From: Onchidella celtica
Lineage: Eukaryota > Mollusca > Gastropoda > Systellommatophora > Onchidiidae
DNA length: 64,000 nt
Assembly: GCA_963931925.1 (NCBI GenBank)
Contig: OZ007569.1
Coordinates: forward strand, 72,902,118-72,966,117
Reading direction: 5' to 3'
The notes beneath the pieces are model-generated. The model searched no databases and was not told the DNA's origin. It saw only the letters and a program-made list of their open reading frames with translations. Below are positions 41,647-47,600 of this stretch, one piece after another. A program made the translations under genes and the position numbers. Position 1 is the stretch's first letter; every line of letters begins with the position of its first letter.

Positions 41647-44600
41647 CTCTGCCTCTCTCTTTCTCTCTCTCTCTCTGTATGTGTGTGTGTGGGTGTGGAG
41701 AGAGAGAAGAAGAGGTTGTATTTTATGTTGCATATGAGAACGTGAATCATATGTTATTGTTCCTCGTCATGTGGTTAGGACAGACGTGTGTTCACATGAG
41801 ACCTTTGGATGTACACCATTAGGTTTGCTTAAATCGCTGCCTGCCAAAGAGAAGGTTTGAATCGTCACAGAATTGGTAGACAAGTAAAGATATAATAATA
41901 AAATGGTGTTGAAGCTTGTTTTTGGCCGGCACGGATTGACCCCAACAGCTAGCTATAAACTGGATTGTCACCAGAGGATAGGTACAGAGAGTCCCCATGC
42001 AGCCCTGGACTTCCAGGGATCCCCCTAAAAAACTCTTATTGAAAATAATTAAGAATAAGCCCTGGAAATATAGGAATATCACTGAACTTCTCCTCCGGTT
42101 TAGAAAAGTTGAAACAAGGAAGACGGATCTGAACACAAAGTATCCCTGGAATTTAACATTTTCGCGCAGGAAAAGCCCTGGAAAAGCCTTCTCTGAGAGG
42201 TTTAGGAACTCTGTATATCTACCACAGTGTTGTAGGTGAAACAGACCAATGGAAATGGTCGTAGAACCTCCTGGTCAAATACAATGCGACTTTCACAAGG
42301 GCTGGTATTAACAGACACGCATCAGGTGGACTCCACTTACAAATGACATTGTTCCTAATGCACTTTGCCGGGGCATCACACAGATTAAGAGATTTCGTCC
42401 TAGTGAGAATGGCTGTGGAATTCGTTTCAAATGTGCTGGAAATGTCTTCATCCACAGAGAATAACGCCATAAGTCACGGGACTACTACTGATATGTCACC
42501 TCTTCTTTACAGACACTAATTGGGCACTTCAAGACTTGCACTAACTCATAGCAATAGAGCACACTATTTTGTCAAAGTTTGTATGTTGTTTCATTCTTCT
42601 GCTCAAAATTTACGCCGAGCGCAGCATTATTTTTATACTCACACACCTTGAAAAGCTGAGAATCCTGGGTGTGCCTGAATGAGACATATCAACCTCTGTG
42701 GTAGTCACAGGAATGGGGGGGAATGTTTGGTATCAGTGGTCTACATGTTTGGGTCAAGATGATGAGCAAATGATAACAGATCAGAGTGAGCCGCAAAGTA
42801 TATCTTAGAACTGCAAGACAACTACAAAATTTGGAAACATGGCGATTTTCACCTAAATTCATTTTTTTTAAATGCAGTTTGCAATGGACGCGTAAAATTG
42901 TGGGGTAAAGTATGACGCGCAGCGAAGACAATTTTGAAAGTTTAGTCTTACCTTTTCCACGTCAAATTTTATAGTCTACATTCGTAGCTTTTCATGCTCG
43001 TGTTTTGAATTTTTTTTTTCTTTGCGGTGTTATCTTTTGGTAGTGGGCAAAGCTTTCGGTGCAGCATTGAATTGTCATAGTGCATCAAATAACGCGAATC
43101 GAGTCGCCGAGGAAAGTGCGTTTTTGTGAGGTAGGGCGTAGTCTTGGCTATTTTGCTTGGATAATACAAAACGGTGGAAGAATAGTTATTTATGTGGCAT
43201 GCTGACATACAGGGTCCACGTGAAAGGAAATAGGATGTAACTGCCCGCTGAGAGTTTTGAGTCTGAGTTCAGAGAAAGCTCGTCGACACCATAAAAGTCA
43301 CATTTTGATCAGAAGAAACACGACGCTAGAGAGAATACAACAGGACAGGATGAGACCATACCAGACGTGTCCACCGCCCGCCCGCTGCGAAAATGAGCAT
43401 TTAAGTATTCCTGAGAAAAATGGATACAAGTGTCCAAGTATTTACAATACACAAGTGTCAAACACATTATCTGACCCACAAAAGCACGGCCAGAAATCCT
43501 GAATGGGACTGAAGTGTAGTAGTGAAAAGGAAAAAGAAGGAATGTCTTAGATTTTTTGTCCGGTTTCTTTCATATTTGCTTGATAACATGTTGCGTGGTA
43601 GTGTTTCCTTCAATGAGGTCCAGAGCTGGTGAATGGACAACACGACGCTCTATTGTTGTAAACTCATACGGCTGTTTGAAGAACAATCCAACCTGGCAAG
43701 TGCATGTCACTTTGACGTCACAGCTTGTGTTGGTTCAGCACCTGGAACACAGCAAGAAAAAGCGCGCACTCTGCCGGGAAAATATTATTTTATTGCGAAT
43801 TTCAACAAGATTACCCGATTTACGCCAGTCTGGTACGTGACGGGAATCGCAAACGCTTTTGTTGAAGAAGAATTTTTTTGTTGACACTATGTTTAATTGT
43901 TGATTTCTATTGAGTTCAAGGACGGTCGCCTGTTGATGACGTCACTGATGTTGTCTTGTTGACTTGTCGACGACTTGTTCAAAGTTTGTTTGTTTTTTTC
44001 TGTTCTGTTCTTTTTTTTTTTTCCTCTGTTATTCTGTGTCATTTGCAAACCCAGGCCTAGTCAGCAACCTTACGTCAGCAGTCCGACGCGTTGTCTTGGC
44101 CTCAAGTTTGCTCGTAAGAGTGACGTCGTCCCTGCCTATATCTGCTAGTTACGACATCGTCCTGTCGTCAGTTTGATGTAGGAAATTAGCCCCCTACGAT
44201 TGTCCTATCAGCCCAAAGGCTATCTTACTCAAATCGGCGTCGGGTTGACTTAGTGATGACGACAGATAGTGTTTTCTTCTCTCTCTCTCTCTCTCTCTCT
44301 CTTCCCCCTCCTCTCTCTCCCCCTCCTCTCTCTCTCTCTTCCCCCTTCTCTCTCTCTCCCGCCCCCTCTCTCTCTCTCTCTTCCCCCTTCTCTCTCTCTC
44401 TCTCTCCCGCCCCCCCTCTCTCTCTCTCTTCCCCTTTCTCTCTCTCTCTCTCTCCCGCCCCCCCCCCCATGCCCATGTGTTGATGAGTACTGCTACAAAG
44501 TGCACCGCTTTGGTAGCACATTGCCATTTGGATTTTGCTTTATGGGAGTTTTGTTAAAGGAAATGTTCACCTATATATAGAGAAGTTAAAAAGTTGCTGA

Positions 44601-47600
44601 CCTCCTGCCTGATTTTGGCACTGCCATTTCAATAAGAACTGGAAGCGCGGCCACCCATACATCCATGCTCGATTTTGGCGATTTTTTACCCGACTTGCCA
44701 CGTGTACGCTTTTTATACATTCGACATCTTTTCTCTCCCCTTCTCCCTTTAAACTAGCTCACGATCATTAAATTGATGTCGAAATTTGTTGATAAGTCCG
44801 ATATTGATATGCTAAAATCTGAAGTGATACTTCACATGGACTATTACTAGTATTAGTATTACATTCGGAACATTTTTTGCCCCTCATTTGTGATACACAT
44901 TTCTTCTTTTCTTCCCGGCACCCGTTTTTTACTCACTTAATTCATTATCATAATTGAAAAGCGAATGTACACTCCCCTAGAAATCGCATTTTCCTTCAGG
45001 TACGCTTTTCATATGCAGGGGGGCACACACACGCACCTCCCCTCGCTGTCCGAGCGTGTGTAATTTATGGACGGTGCCAAAAGGAAAAGAAAACCCGACA
45101 AGGCAGTAGCAAACTAGTGAAGAATGCAAGTGTTGAACTGGCCAGATTTTTGGCTATTGATTTGTATTTTTGGTTGTTGTTGTTTTTAATTTGGAGGGTC
45201 AGAAGTCAGAAGTTTTCATGTAGTGAATGTAGATGTTTTGTCTATATTCTTTCTCCTTATGGGTAGGAACTTGGCAGCTTGTGTAGTAGACAGACACAGA
45301 CACAATTGTACTGACAGACAGACAGGTGTAATGTGCAGATACGTGATCAAGATCTGACAGACTTTCATTGAAGCCCCTAGGTGAAAGGTTTACTGTTTTG
45401 GCAGGAGAAAAAAATGCATATAGTACCTTTCCCCTACCCGCAGTTCTAATTTGAGAGCAGATCTCTATCTTTGACCAGATCTTCCTCCTGGAATGGCAAG
45501 CATGACACTTTTTTTCCTCATTCGGACTCTCAGACCTACTTTTTCTCTCTCTGTGTCCTACCAGATGGGCTCCCCGCAAGAACATCCCAAACGTATGCGT
45601 TTGTTGGTGGATGTGTCTGGCAGTATGTACCGATTTGATGGCAGCGACTCCCGCCTGACTCGACAGATGGAGGCGGTACTGATGGTCATGGAAGCTTTCG
45701 AGTCTTATGAAGAGAAATTCAAGGTGAGTGAATTGTTGACTTTGACCTCTTGGCTTAGCAGGATGAAAGTTGTCACAGGCCAGATAGTTTTGCTCCATCT
45801 TAGGGAAACAGTTGAAAAGTTGAACTGTTTCATTGAGTTACTATATGGAAGGTAAAAGTTGATGATCATTGGGGTAAAATGTGGGACAGTTAAGGATGAC
45901 TGAGTTGTATTACCCCTCACACCGAAGGTCTAGCTCTGACTGTATCCTCTATTTTCTGAAGTCCCTTGTTAAGAATTGCATTCATAAAATTAAGAGTACT
46001 TACCACTAATTTTAAGTGAAAATGTATGTTACAAGTGGGAGAGATTGCTTAGTCTGCATCTGACATAGTCTGTGTCAGGCATATTATTGTCATCTGTGAC
46101 GTGTCTTTAGGTATGAGGTTGTTGACAGATCTGTGAGCCAAAACGGATGTTGTACTTGTGACACAGTACCGATATGTTGGATAGTGTTATATGGCAAAGC
46201 ACAAAGCTGATGAAGTACTTATGGCAAGAGTCAAGGGATGTTAGTCAAAATCCCATGGTACATGGCTGGATTTTTAAGATCTACAAAGATTAACCTCATT
46301 TGCATGATATATTCATGGTTCATCGTCCACTCGTTTCATAATTGCTGACATCCAGCATCCATCTGCCGCCCACTTAATTAGTATCCAAGTTAAATAAGCC
46401 ATGTGGGACATGTGAATTCATCTACACTGAGCATGCATGCTCTTTCTTTTCTCTCCCTAGTATGATATCTATGGTCACTCAGGTGAGACCTACATGGAAG
46501 AATTTGTCAAGGTAGACAAACCTCCCAAAAATAACAAGGAGAGGCTGAATGTGCTGAAGATGATGTTGGCTCACTCCCAATTCTGCATCAGCGGCGACCA
46601 CACACTTGAGGCTGCCAAGCATCATATTCAGGCCATTGGTGAAGAGGAAGCAGATGAACATTTTGTGATTTTGATGAGTGATGCTAACTTTGATCGTTAC
46701 GGCATCCGACCATCTCGCTTCGGAGAGATACTGACCTCACATGAAGATGTCAATGCTTACGCCATCTTTGTGGGATCTCTGGGTGATCAGGCCGTAAGGT
46801 CAGTAGGAGAACAGAGATTTTAAATTGATGATATAAGTCAGAAATCTTTTCAGAAGATGGAAACCAAAAAGAATGCTCAGATAAAAAGCATAATTTACAA
46901 GATGTAAGTATTGGCAAGGGATAAGTTTGTTCATGGAGTACAATATTGTGCAAGTATTACTATTAGGATTTGTGGTACGTTTTCCCTATGACCTCTCTAT
47001 ACTCACAAAAACTTGGCAAATACAATGGGTTATATACAAAAAGTATTGCACCCAAATAGCATGAATAGCAGCCTACTAAGCTTTGCAATTCTTTTTGTTT
47101 ATAACTGTATGTAATTTTAAAAGTGGTAAGAATCTAAACGATAACCTGCGGGAAACATCTTTATGTATAACTTATATGAAAACCTTCAATACTTGATGAT
47201 GTAAACTGTAAACCTAGGCTCACACCAGCTGATCTAGATCTTACAGCGAGATGGATGATGAACTCACGACATTTACATTCTCCTTGAAACTATACATCGT
47301 GACGACACCATCCAACTAGGCGACCAATCAAAATTGGCTGATCGCATGCCTAACCTAGGAGTTTGTGCTGACTAGAGTCATCCAGTAGCATGTTGTAGTG
47401 GTTGTCGGTGGTGAAGTGAGCTCAAATATCAGTTGGAATAATATTGTATAGATGTATATCGTCGCTGGATATTTCTGTCCATCTAATTACAATTTTCAAA
47501 TGATACAGGTGGCACCAAGAAAAAAAAAATGAAGGTTGACTTACAGATGTTTAATTCCAGGAAATGGATGAAGTGACTGAAAATGCAGCTCTTCAGATGT

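Noticed and set aside
41409..41822. Frames of up to 137 codons with Ser/Leu or Arg/Glu repeats.
   Set aside because: They run through the (CT)n microsatellite and are compositional.
44194..44580. Frames of about 100 codons on both strands.
   Set aside because: They cover the compound CT/C tract only.
45199..45798. A 199-codon minus-strand frame.
   Set aside because: It is partly antisense to the VWA8 exon at 45565-45723, whose codon structure explains the open frame.
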